Source: Spirochaetia bacterium (GTDB lineage Bacteria > Spirochaetota > Spirochaetia > DTKZ01). From it: a DNA stretch of 7,166 nt. Shown here piece by piece: positions 1 through 6,348 of this stretch. Location of the stretch: contig JAISXE010000130.1 in assembly GCA_031270615.1 (NCBI GenBank), positions 1 through 7,166 of the forward strand. The letters run 5' to 3'. The notes below the pieces were generated by a model, which saw nothing but the letters and a program-made list of their open reading frames with translations, did not search any database and was not told the DNA's origin. Each line of letters starts with the position of its first letter. The first letter of the stretch is position 1. Position numbers and translations under genes: made by a program.

Positions 1-19
1 CTTTTGGCGCAGCCAAAAG
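1..19. repeat. Perfect stem-loop, 8-bp stem and 3-nt loop
   Basis: CTTTTGGC (1-8) pairs perfectly with GCCAAAAG (12-19) around the loop GCA. It is at the window edge, so any run of T beyond position 1 on the minus strand, which would make it a terminator for the cluster, cannot be seen. Confidence 0.6.
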
Positions 20-44
20 ATTGGAGCGGATAGCCCGGCTGGTC

Positions 45-79
45 GTATTTTTGTACCCGCTACGCGGATACAAAAATAC
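45..79. repeat. Long stem-loop, 11-bp outer plus 4-bp inner stem
   Basis: GTATTTTTGTA (45-55) is the exact reverse complement of TACAAAAATAC (69-79). After one mismatch (56/68), CCGC (57-60) pairs with GCGG (64-67) around the loop TAC. This is the strongest inverted repeat in the window. No T-tract follows it on either strand, so it is not a canonical rho-independent terminator. It could protect mRNA 3' ends, form part of a dispersed repeat, or bind a protein. Confidence 0.7.
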
Positions 80-100
80 TGCTCGCCCATGCAACCTGGG

Positions 101-125
101 TTTTTTGCGCCTGGGGGCGAAAAAA
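101..125. repeat. Stem-loop with A/T-rich outer arms
   Basis: TTTTTT (101-106) and CGCC (108-111) pair with GGCG (116-119) and AAAAAA (120-125), with G107 bulged and loop TGGG. On the minus strand a run of A follows the GC stem and a run of T precedes it, so the pattern resembles a bidirectional terminator only loosely. An alternative fold pairs TCGCCC (83-88) with GGGCGA (115-120). Confidence 0.45.
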
Positions 126-136
126 TTGTGCCAAAA

Positions 137-228
137 TGATCAATGCGATTGAGAAAAGTAAACGCCAATGCTCTGGGCCTTTCACCCGCGTGGCCAGCGG
201 TGTCCCTTATTCTTCCGCGCAAGGCGGG
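137..228. other. Non-coding gap after the phosphoribosyltransferase; weak hairpin only
   Basis: I see no supported gene here. CACCCGC (183-189) can pair with GCGGTG (197-202) with one bulge and a 7-nt loop. ACCCGC (184-189) can alternatively pair with GCGGGT (224-229), which touches the stop codon. Neither is followed by a T-tract on the minus strand, so no standard terminator can be called for the cluster. Confidence 0.4.
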
Positions 229-837
229 TCACAGGTATTTTTCCAGAAGCCGGAAGACCTCTTGGAGCTGCGGGTCGGCCTGTAGGTAGTGGAGCTCGAT
301 TTCCTCCGCGCTAAGGCCGATAAGCTCGTGGCTCATGTAATGGATCCAGGTGTCGTCCCGGCTGCTGCCGACCAGGTGCCTGCGGCAGTAGAAGTCCGGC
401 TGGACGGGGTGTTCCGGGTCGGCGCCGGGCCTGAGCTTGTAATCGTGGACGGCCACTTTGATGTCCTCGCGGGGGATGCCTTTTTGCAGGAGGATGCCGA
501 CAAGGTGGTTTATGGTGTTGCCCGAATCGAAGATGTCGTCAACCAGGAGGATTTTGTCGCCGCTGCGCAGATGGTCGGGGTTGTAGGTCCAGCCGTCCAC
601 CCGCACCCGCGCGTGCTTTTTGATGTCCGAATAGGAGTGGGCCACCACTGCGGCGTAAAACACGGGCCGCTCGTGCCTGCGCACGACTTTGAAATACTCC
701 GAGATGATGTTTCCCAGGCAGGCCCCGCCGCGGAGGCTTACATAGATGATGTCCGGCACAAAGCCGGAGCGGTGGATCGCGTGGGCAAGCTTCAGGCCGT
801 TGGAGCGGACAGTGGAAAAATCCAGGAACTCTTTCAT
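229..837 (-). CDS. Purine-type phosphoribosyltransferase (PRTase family I)
   Basis: This 202-residue protein should transfer a phosphoribosyl group from PRPP to a nucleobase in the cytoplasm, probably in purine salvage. The diagnostic PRPP-binding motif is at residues 96-108 (ILLVDDIFDSGNT), with the acidic pair D100-D101. An earlier RGG loop (R36-G38, in SLRGGACLG) fits the pyrophosphate-binding loop. A late TWIHY segment (163-167) resembles the WIxFPWE region of xanthine/guanine-type enzymes, so a COG2236-like hypoxanthine or xanthine enzyme is my preferred reading; the base specificity is inferred. The ATG lies 9 nt after the HtrA stop. The sequence TAAGG, made of that stop codon plus two bases, serves as the Shine-Dalgarno at about 7 nt, so translation is probably coupled to HtrA. 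It is the last gene of the cluster and has no functional link to its folding-related neighbours beyond co-transcription. Confidence 0.9.
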   Translation of the reverse strand: MKEFLDFSTVRSNGLKLAHAIHRSGFVPDIIYVSLRGGACLGNIISEYFKVVRRHERPVFYAAVVAHSYSDIKKHARVRVDGWTYNPDHLRSGDKILLVDDIFDSGNTINHLVGILLQKGIPREDIKVAVHDYKLRPGADPEHPVQPDFYCRRHLVGSSRDDTWIHYMSHELIGLSAEEIELHYLQADPQLQEVFRLLEKYL

Positions 838-846
838 CGCGGGGCC

Positions 847-2334
847 TTAGCGGAACACGCCGATGCTCATTTTGACGCCCCTGCGCTCGTAGACGAACTC
901 CACCTTTTCCAGGCTTTTGTCGTTGAGGTATTCATAAAACTCCAGTACCGACGATACTTTTTTGCCGTTCATCTCCACGATGGTATCGCCGTTTTGCAGG
1001 CCGGCAAGCGCGCCGGGCGTGCGCGACTCAACCGACTGGATAAAGACACCGTTGGGCGAGGCGAGATCCAGCTCCTTGCGGATCTCCTCCGTAAGGGGGG
1101 CGACGGTAAAGCCCGGCCAGAGGTTTTTGCTTTGCTCGGAAATCGTCTGCTGGGTGTCCCGCGCGGTAATCCCCACCGTCACCTGCATCTGCCTGCCCTG
1201 CCGGTACAAAGTGAAGCGGGCCTCGTGGCCTACCAGAAGATCGGCGATCCTCTGCACCAGGTCGTTTGAGCTGGGTATCTTCTGCCCGTCCAGGACGGTT
1301 ATGAAATCCCCGGGGAGGATGTCCGCCTTGTTCGCGGGGGAACCCTTAAACACATGGTAGACAAACGCGCCCTTGTTGTCTGGAAGTTTCAGCGGCGCCA
1401 CCATGTCCTGGGGGATGCTTGAAATGCTGACCCCCAGCCACCCGTACTGCACGGAACCCCTTCCGATAAGATCGTCCACGGCTTTTTTCACGTTGTTGAT
1501 GGGAATGGCGAAACCCAGGCCGATGCTTCCGCCCGTGGGCGAGGTGATCCAGGTGTTGATGCCGACAAGGTCGCCCGCAAGGTTCACCAGCGCGCCCCCG
1601 GAATTGCCCTGGTTTATGGAAGCGTCCGTCTGGATAAAATCGCTTATATTGCCTTCCGGCCCGCCCCGGCGGCCAAGCGCGCTGACGATTCCCGCGGTGA
1701 CCGTGGACTCAAGGCCGAAGGGGCTTCCCACGGCCAGAACCCAGTCCCCCACATGCAGGGTATCCGAATTGCCCATAACGGCAACGGGAATCTGTTCCTC
1801 CGATTCAAAAGAAACAACGGCAAGGTCCTTCCTTTCGTCCTTTCCTACCAGCGTGGTTTTGAATTCCCGGCCGTCAAACAGGTGGATGGCGATGTTTTCC
1901 GCCTTGTCCACCACATGGTTGTTGGTCAGCACATAATAGGTCGATCCGTTTTTCTTAAGGATAACCCCGGAACCCAGGCCGCTGTTCCTGAACTCCCGTT
2001 CCGGGGCGCCGCCCTCGTCGGGCCGCCCGAAAAAATAATAAAACCAGGGCATGTTCCGGTTGCCCGGCTCCTGCCTGCGTATGGAGGTAACGTTTATCGT
2101 GACGACCGACGGCCGCACCCCTTCCGAAATCGCGCGGAAGGAATTTTGCAGGCTTTCCAGGCTTCGCATGGCCTCGAGGTTGGCATCCTGGGCATAGGCC
2201 GTGCGGGCGGCGGAGGATGATTTTATCGAACAGGAAAAAGAAAACAGGGCAAGGGAAAACCCTATGGCGATCCCCAAAAAAACCAGGTTAAAAACAAAAA
2301 CTTTTTTTGAGAGAAAAAACCGGCTGAAATTCAT
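847..2334 (-). CDS. HtrA/DegQ-type envelope serine protease with two PDZ domains
   Basis: This 495-residue trypsin-like protease/chaperone degrades misfolded proteins outside the inner membrane. The N-terminus has basic residues, a hydrophobic segment at about 12-33, and then C35 in an FSFSC context. Next comes the protease domain (about 65-290) with the catalytic triad H140 (TNNHVV), D170 (KDLAVV) and S245 (NQGNSGGAL). A long LA-type loop (about 85-118, rich in aromatic and charged residues) is more like DegP/DegQ than DegS. PDZ1 spans about 297-388 and PDZ2 about 407-491, the full family architecture. The start is the ATG at 2334 because GAGGAGG sits exactly 6 nt upstream. A longer frame from a TTG at 2376 would place this Shine-Dalgarno inside the gene, and the ATG at 2340 abuts it with no spacing. 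The N-terminus may be an uncleaved anchor, a lipoprotein signal, or be cut after AYA (residues 46-48). The gene lies between map and the phosphoribosyltransferase. Confidence 0.95.
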   Translation of the reverse strand: MNFSRFFLSKKVFVFNLVFLGIAIGFSLALFSFSCSIKSSSAARTAYAQDANLEAMRSLESLQNSFRAISEGVRPSVVTINVTSIRRQEPGNRNMPWFYYFFGRPDEGGAPEREFRNSGLGSGVILKKNGSTYYVLTNNHVVDKAENIAIHLFDGREFKTTLVGKDERKDLAVVSFESEEQIPVAVMGNSDTLHVGDWVLAVGSPFGLESTVTAGIVSALGRRGGPEGNISDFIQTDASINQGNSGGALVNLAGDLVGINTWITSPTGGSIGLGFAIPINNVKKAVDDLIGRGSVQYGWLGVSISSIPQDMVAPLKLPDNKGAFVYHVFKGSPANKADILPGDFITVLDGQKIPSSNDLVQRIADLLVGHEARFTLYRQGRQMQVTVGITARDTQQTISEQSKNLWPGFTVAPLTEEIRKELDLASPNGVFIQSVESRTPGALAGLQNGDTIVEMNGKKVSSVLEFYEYLNDKSLEKVEFVYERRGVKMSIGVFR

Positions 2335-2340
2335 GAACAT

Positions 2341-2347
2341 CCTCCTC
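2341..2347 (-). promoter_or_regulatory. Strong Shine-Dalgarno of the HtrA gene
   Basis: The minus strand reads GAGGAGG, then 6 nt (ATGTTC), then ATG at 2334. It is the best ribosome-binding site in the window and decides the start of the protease. The 52-nt gap after the map stop has no convincing promoter: a TTGAAG followed 17 nt later by CATTTT is too weak to call. The gene is therefore probably transcribed from upstream but translated with its own strong site. Confidence 0.85.
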
Positions 2348-2386
2348 AAAATGACATCTTCCAATAACTTCTTCAAAGGCGCATGG

Positions 2387-3133
2387 CTACCACGCGGTCA
2401 ACACATCCGTATGGTCGTCAAAAATCGCCAACGTGTGTTCAAAATGGGCGGAACAGCGACCGTCCGCCGTTACCACCGTCCAGTTGTCCCGCAAAATTTC
2501 GATGGCGTCCCCGCCCGCGTTGACCATGGGCTCAATGGCGATGACCATGCCGGGTTTCAAACGCGGGCTGGGGCCGGAGCTGACATAATTCGGGATTTGC
2601 GGACCCTCGTGCGGGGCAAGGCCCACGCCGTGGCCGCAGTATTCGCGCACCACCCCGAAACCGTGTTTTTTCGCGTGCGCGTACACGGCGCGGGAGATGT
2701 CGCTTATCCTGTTGCCGCAGACGGCTTTTGCGATGGCCAGGTCCAGGCAGGCGCGGGTGACTTCCATCAAAAGCCGGTTTTCGTCCGACACCCGCCCGAT
2801 GGGCAGGGTAAACGCCGCGTCGCTGAAAAAGCCTTCATACTCAAGGCCGCAGTCAAGGCTCACAATATCCCCGGAACGCAGTTTTTTTTTGTTGGGTATT
2901 CCGTGGATGACCGCTTCGTTTGTCGAGGTGCAAATGGCCGCGGGGAACCCGTCATAATCCAGAAAAGCGGGCCGCGCGCCCATTTCGCGGCATCTCCTGC
3001 GGACAAACGCGTCAATGTCTTTCGTCGATATGCCTTCGGCGACGATGTTCTTTGTTTCCCCCAAAAGTTGCGAAAGAAGGCGGCAGGATTCCCGGATGCC
3101 TTCAATTTCCTTTGCGCTTTTCAACCGTACCAT
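2387..3133 (-). CDS. map: Methionine aminopeptidase, type I
   Basis: This 248-residue dinuclear metallopeptidase removes the initiator methionine from nascent proteins in the cytoplasm. All expected residues are present: H77 (VIHGIP) and the metal ligands D94 (SLDCG), D105 (FSDAAFT), H168 (CGHGVG), E201 (IAIEPM) and E232 (HFEHTL), plus H175 (APHEGP). There is no N-terminal zinc-finger extension, so it is a short bacterial type I enzyme. The start is set at the ATG giving MVRLKSAKEIEGIRES, which matches the usual family N-terminus and length. An ATG at 3145 and a TTG at 3169 are in-frame alternatives. None has a good Shine-Dalgarno; the TPR stop (3150-3152) lies just upstream, so translation probably relies on reinitiation. 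Codons for K82-K84 form a run of nine A residues on the coding strand. The gene ends in Trp-TAG, followed by CC and an ATG that opens only a three-codon frame. Confidence 0.95.
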   Translation of the reverse strand: MVRLKSAKEIEGIRESCRLLSQLLGETKNIVAEGISTKDIDAFVRRRCREMGARPAFLDYDGFPAAICTSTNEAVIHGIPNKKKLRSGDIVSLDCGLEYEGFFSDAAFTLPIGRVSDENRLLMEVTRACLDLAIAKAVCGNRISDISRAVYAHAKKHGFGVVREYCGHGVGLAPHEGPQIPNYVSSGPSPRLKPGMVIAIEPMVNAGGDAIEILRDNWTVVTADGRCSAHFEHTLAIFDDHTDVLTAW

Positions 3134-3149
3134 AAGAACAAGCATAGCA

Positions 3150-4847
3150 TTATTCGGGCCGCGCTTCAAGTTTCCTAAGCTTTTGCAGGCCTTCGGGATG
3201 ACGGGGGTATTTTTCGAGGAATTCCCGCATCAGCGCAACGGCCTCGCCAAAACGGCGCAGCCTTACCAGGGCGTCAAAGCGGCGCAGGTCCACGTTCTGG
3301 GCCAAATCCGGGGCCTGCGCGAATTCCAGGACTTCCCTGGCCTTCCCGAAAGCCGCCAGGGCATCCTCCTCCTGCCGAAGGCGGGAATGCACAAGGCCGA
3401 GGTTGTAAAACCCCTCAGGGCAGGCCGGGAAAAGCCGGCTCGCGGTTTGCAATTCGCGCAGGGCCGAATCAAACGCGCCCCCGGCAAAATCCAGGGCCGC
3501 CAGATAGGACCCCGCGTAGGGGTCTTCCCCGGCCCGGGGGTCCGCCAGGAGCAGCCGCATGCCCGCGTGGTCGGCCAAAGAAAAAAGGTGCCACCTGAGC
3601 AGGGCCGAAACCGAAGCGGAACCGGGATGGTCGTTATGCAGCATCCACAGCTCAGACACAATGCGGCCGATGGGAAGGTCCCCCCGCCGCGCCAACAGGC
3701 CCAGGGCGCGGGAATCCGCCGCCGCGGCCCCCTCCTGCGGGGTCCAGGCCCTGCCCAGGGCCGAAAGGCCGGAAAAAACCCCGGCGGAAACCTCCCCCCC
3801 CTCGGCCGCCTTGTTTTCCCGGACAAGGGCTTTCGCGTAATCAAGCAGAAGCGTGAAATCCCTGGGGAAAAACTCCAGGCCCCTTTGCAGCGCCCGCGTG
3901 CCCGAAGAGGGCGCCTCCCTGTGCAAAAGGAAATTCAGGGCGTGGTAGGGAACGGGCGAATAGTCGGGGAAATTATAGAAAAAAATCCCGTGGATGTTTT
4001 TGCTTTCGGCGTAGCGCAGTTGCCGCAGGAAGGAATCGGCCCGCAGCGCGAGCGGGCGGGGTTCCATCTTCCGCTGCGGCGGAAGCAGGTCCCAATACCT
4101 GTCGGATTCCTCGAACCTGCCCGCGTCGTAGGCCGCCAAAGCCGCCAAAAAAGGCTCGCCGCCCGCGCCGTGTTTGTCAAGGACCTCCAGCGCCTCCCCC
4201 CACTCGCCCCGCTCCAGAAGAAGGAGCGCGGCGTTGCGGAAAAACCCCAGGACGCTTGGATGGCCGGGACCCAAAACATTTCCCGCCAAATCGCCCGCCA
4301 GCATGTAGTCGCGGTAATCCCTGCTTTCCGGCAGGAAGGCGTACACAAGATCGCCCCGCGCTTCCCCTGGGGGAACCACGGAGCTTCGCACATAGATCTC
4401 CGCCGCCACGCTTTGGAAATCAAGGCTTTGGAATTTTTCCGCCAAAAAAAGCGCCTCTTCGGGCCTCCCGGCGTCAATCAGGGCGCGGGCCGCGGCAAGG
4501 GCTATTTCCCCGTTATCGGGATTCGCCTTCTGCGCCCGAAGCGCCGCCAGGGAAAAAACTTCGGGCTTCCCCGTCTTTTCCGCAAGGAGGCGGCAGCGCT
4601 TCAAAAGCCGCAGCCAGTCGCCCGCATGGGCGGGAAAGCCCTCCAGCCCTTCGATAATCCTTCGCGCGTCCTCATGGTTTCCTGATTTTATAAGCGCGTC
4701 GATATTTTCCAGGGAATAGGCAAGGTTCTCCGAATAACGCTCTGTTTTCAGAAAATAAACGGCAATGAAAATAAAGCCCGCCAGAAGCGCCAATCCCACA
4801 ACAAGCAGGATGACATGCACGGCCTCGATTTTCTCACGCACTCTCAT
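3150..4847 (-). CDS. Membrane-anchored TPR-repeat protein of unknown function
   Basis: This 565-residue protein has one N-terminal transmembrane helix (about 11-33) after a short charged head (MRVREK), followed by a large soluble region that is almost entirely helical. TPR-like helix pairs can be seen at about 98-140, 198-225 and 231-253 (AALAAYDAGRFEES). The clearest are near the C-terminus, at 477-507 (GFYNLGLVHSRL, then EDALAAFGKA) and 522-550 (RFGEAVALMREFLEKYPRHPEG). The middle (about 255-420) is more divergent. TPRs are protein-interaction scaffolds, so an anchored assembly or envelope role is plausible, but nothing shows a partner, and topology is unclear because both flanks of the helix are charged. 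I do not recognise a named family. Its ATG lies inside the end of nusB (14-nt overlap), with only a weak GGAAG upstream, so translation is likely coupled. The gene is GC-rich, which produces a long spurious frame on the opposite strand. Confidence 0.88.
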   Translation of the reverse strand: MRVREKIEAVHVILLVVGLALLAGFIFIAVYFLKTERYSENLAYSLENIDALIKSGNHEDARRIIEGLEGFPAHAGDWLRLLKRCRLLAEKTGKPEVFSLAALRAQKANPDNGEIALAAARALIDAGRPEEALFLAEKFQSLDFQSVAAEIYVRSSVVPPGEARGDLVYAFLPESRDYRDYMLAGDLAGNVLGPGHPSVLGFFRNAALLLLERGEWGEALEVLDKHGAGGEPFLAALAAYDAGRFEESDRYWDLLPPQRKMEPRPLALRADSFLRQLRYAESKNIHGIFFYNFPDYSPVPYHALNFLLHREAPSSGTRALQRGLEFFPRDFTLLLDYAKALVRENKAAEGGEVSAGVFSGLSALGRAWTPQEGAAAADSRALGLLARRGDLPIGRIVSELWMLHNDHPGSASVSALLRWHLFSLADHAGMRLLLADPRAGEDPYAGSYLAALDFAGGAFDSALRELQTASRLFPACPEGFYNLGLVHSRLRQEEDALAAFGKAREVLEFAQAPDLAQNVDLRRFDALVRLRRFGEAVALMREFLEKYPRHPEGLQKLRKLEARPE

Positions 4848-5277
4848 GCCGGTCTTCCATGGCTTTTCTGATTCCGTCCAAAACCCCGTTGACGAAACGG
4901 TAGGAGTCGTCGGTCCCGAAATCCCTCGCGATATCCACGGCCTCGTCGATAACCACGGAGGGCGGGATATCCTTCATGAAAAACAGGGAAAAAACGCTGA
5001 CGCGCAGCACCGCCAGATCCAGCCGGTTCAGGCGGCCCATATCCCAGTGTTCAAGCTGCTTTTGTATGGCGCTGTCAATGGCGTCCAGGTTCCCGATGGC
5101 GCCCGCTATAAGGAGAACCGCGAAATCCCGCGTGTCCCCGCCAATGTCCGCAGGCTTGTCCTCCCCGTCCCCGTCGGCCCAGGGAAAACCCGTCAGATCC
5201 TCAACGCCGCAGCGCGTGAAATCATAGGCAAAAAGAGCCTGGACAGCCAGGATTCTGGCCCTACGCCGGGGTCCCAT
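4834..5277 (-). CDS. nusB: Transcription antitermination factor NusB
   Basis: This 147-residue protein should bind boxA RNA with NusE (S10) and support antitermination, classically of rRNA operons. It shows the full family signature: an Arg-rich N-terminus (R4-R8) leading into the first helix (ARILAVQALFAYDF), LNRLDLAVLR at 83-92, IPPSVVIDEAVDIARDFG at 104-121 and FVNGVLDGI at 128-136. Its length is typical. The ATG begins 2 nt after the stop of the parvulin gene (TGG TAG CC ATG) and no Shine-Dalgarno is visible, so it is probably translated by termination-reinitiation. Its 3' end overlaps the TPR gene by 14 nt. A residue stretch at about 34-49 is acidic and glycine-rich and likely a loop between helices. 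Confidence 0.96.
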   Translation of the reverse strand: MGPRRRARILAVQALFAYDFTRCGVEDLTGFPWADGDGEDKPADIGGDTRDFAVLLIAGAIGNLDAIDSAIQKQLEHWDMGRLNRLDLAVLRVSVFSLFFMKDIPPSVVIDEAVDIARDFGTDDSYRFVNGVLDGIRKAMEDRHESA

Positions 5278-5279
5278 GG

Positions 5280-6326
5280 CTACCAGGTAAGGTTCTGCTC
5301 ATATATCGTGACTTCCGCGTTTTTTTTCAGCTCCTCGACAAGATCGTTCATGGCCCGCAGGAAGGTAACCTGTTCGTTCTGGACCCTGACAGAGCGCTTT
5401 ATCCGTTCTTCCACCGTCTCGGACACGCCGGGAAAAACCGGGTCCTTCAGCCCCAGGAGTTTCGGGCCCCGCTTCTCCGAAATCTGGACGATGTGCAGGC
5501 CGATATTCGATTCAAGCACCGCGCTGGTCTGGTTCACGGCCAGGGCAAAAATCGCGTTGTAGAAACTCTTTCCCAGCATCGCCTGGCGCTGGCCGTCGTT
5601 GCGCGCGTGATACCCCGCGTCGCCGCCCTTGTACTTCGTGTTCGTGTCATCGGAGTATTTCAGAACCACGTCCTTGAACTGCGAGCCGCGCAGCTCCGCC
5701 AGGGCCTCCTCGGCACGTTTTCTGGCCTGCTGCTTCTCCACCTCGGAAAGCCCCTGCGTGGAAATGTACACCTGGTTGAAACGCAGAAGCTGCGGGTTGG
5801 TGAAATCCGTGGCGTTTTCCTCGTAGATTTGCAGGATTTGGGCCTCGGTGGGTTCCTTGATGTCGGCGAACACGGCCCTCTTTTTGTCCCGGACGTATTT
5901 TTCCCGGATAAGGCGCTTGCGCGTGGTCGTGGTAAAGTCGTCCCAGGAAAGGCCCGTCTGGTTCTGGAGCATGGTACGGAACTGGGCGTCCGACACGCTT
6001 GGCGGCACCCTCTGCCGCTTGTACAGGGCGATGTTCTCGTTCAGCTCGTTCTCCGTCACCCGGAAATTGTCCCGCGCCGCCGCCTGGTCGATCAGAAGAT
6101 CGCCGACCTGCATATCAAGCATCCGGCGCCTGTCCTCCTGCGACATGGACTGCCCCGCCTGGCTTTCTATCATGCCTATCTGCTGGCGGAACTGCCGCTG
6201 GGTGATCACCTCCGGTTTTGTAAGCCGGACCCGGGCGACAGGCTGATCAATGACCTGCGCGAAGGCCAGGCCCGCGGACAACAAAAGCAAAATACCCGCG
6301 GCGCATGTTTTTTTCATAGAAATCAT
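5280..6326 (-). CDS. Exported SurA/PpiC-like parvulin-family chaperone
   Basis: This 348-residue protein probably chaperones or isomerises proteins in the envelope. A signal peptide (MISMKK, then a hydrophobic core) ends in AFA at 21-23, suggesting cleavage before Q24; there is no lipobox Cys. Residues about 24-170 form a charged helical SurA_N-like module. About 178-284 is a parvulin domain with YSDD (224-227), GGDAGY (234-239), a SFYNAIFALAVNQTSAVLES segment and GLHIVQIS with H278. A C-terminal helix (about 302-338) would pack back on the N-terminal module. The first parvulin active-site His is replaced: the expected RHIL position reads FNQVYIS (Q185). The start is the ATG at 6326 because AAGGGG lies 6 nt upstream. 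A longer frame to 6440 would overlap the J-domain gene by 92 nt and bury the signal peptide. The ATG at 6314 is a weaker alternative. Confidence 0.9.
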   Translation of the reverse strand: MISMKKTCAAGILLLLSAGLAFAQVIDQPVARVRLTKPEVITQRQFRQQIGMIESQAGQSMSQEDRRRMLDMQVGDLLIDQAAARDNFRVTENELNENIALYKRQRVPPSVSDAQFRTMLQNQTGLSWDDFTTTTRKRLIREKYVRDKKRAVFADIKEPTEAQILQIYEENATDFTNPQLLRFNQVYISTQGLSEVEKQQARKRAEEALAELRGSQFKDVVLKYSDDTNTKYKGGDAGYHARNDGQRQAMLGKSFYNAIFALAVNQTSAVLESNIGLHIVQISEKRGPKLLGLKDPVFPGVSETVEERIKRSVRVQNEQVTFLRAMNDLVEELKKNAEVTIYEQNLTW

Positions 6327-6332
6327 TTTCCA

Positions 6333-6338
6333 CCCCTT
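6333..6338 (-). promoter_or_regulatory. Shine-Dalgarno of the parvulin gene
   Basis: On the minus strand AAGGGG is followed by 6 nt (TGGAAA) and the ATG at 6326. It lies in the 22-nt gap after the J-domain stop codon. It decides the start, because it gives a normal N-terminal signal peptide and removes the overlap implied by the longest frame. Confidence 0.8.
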
Positions 6339-6348
6339 AATCCTGATG

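Larger units (their letters stand above)
2..136. repeat. Hairpin-rich intergenic element with short terminal inverted repeats
   Basis: TTTTGGCGCA at 2-11 is matched in inverted orientation by TGTGCCAAAA at 127-136 (9 of 10 positions). Between them are three stem-loops, described separately. The combination of imperfect terminal inverted repeats and nested hairpins is reminiscent of small non-coding dispersed repeats (REP- or MITE-like). Only one copy is visible and the left end is at the window edge, so this is inference from structure alone. Alternatives are the 3' untranslated region and terminator zone of the cluster, or part of a convergent gene entering from the left. Confidence 0.4.

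Noticed and set aside
1..228. Rho-independent terminator for the cluster on the minus strand.
   Set aside because: Several hairpins exist, but none is followed by a T-tract on the minus strand inside the window; the stem at 1-19 cannot be judged because it is at the edge.
136..285. Plus-strand open frame of 49 codons starting at the ATG at 136.
   Set aside because: No Shine-Dalgarno, no recognisable motif, and it runs into the antisense of the phosphoribosyltransferase C-terminus.
289..1269. Plus-strand open frame of 326 codons.
   Set aside because: It is antisense to the phosphoribosyltransferase and HtrA genes, both of which have intact family motifs; its composition is Val/Ala/His/Asp-rich with no domain.
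2335..2376. Extension of HtrA to a TTG at 2376.
   Set aside because: The start codon would be TTG without a Shine-Dalgarno, and GAGGAGG at 2341-2347 sits 6 nt before the ATG at 2334.
2341..2386. Possible internal promoter before HtrA (TTGAAG, 17 nt, CATTTT).
   Set aside because: The -10 matches only 3 of 6 consensus bases; too weak to call from sequence alone.
3134..3169. Extension of map to a TTG at 3169.
   Set aside because: It adds 12 residues absent from the usual family N-terminus and would overlap the TPR gene by 20 nt; the ATG at 3133 fits family length. The ATG at 3145 remains possible.
3015..4685. Long plus-strand open frame of 556 codons opposite the TPR gene.
   Set aside because: It lies antisense to a gene with clear TPR signatures, is extremely rich in Arg, Gln, Gly and Pro, and has no recognisable domain. 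GC-rich coding DNA commonly leaves the opposite frame open.
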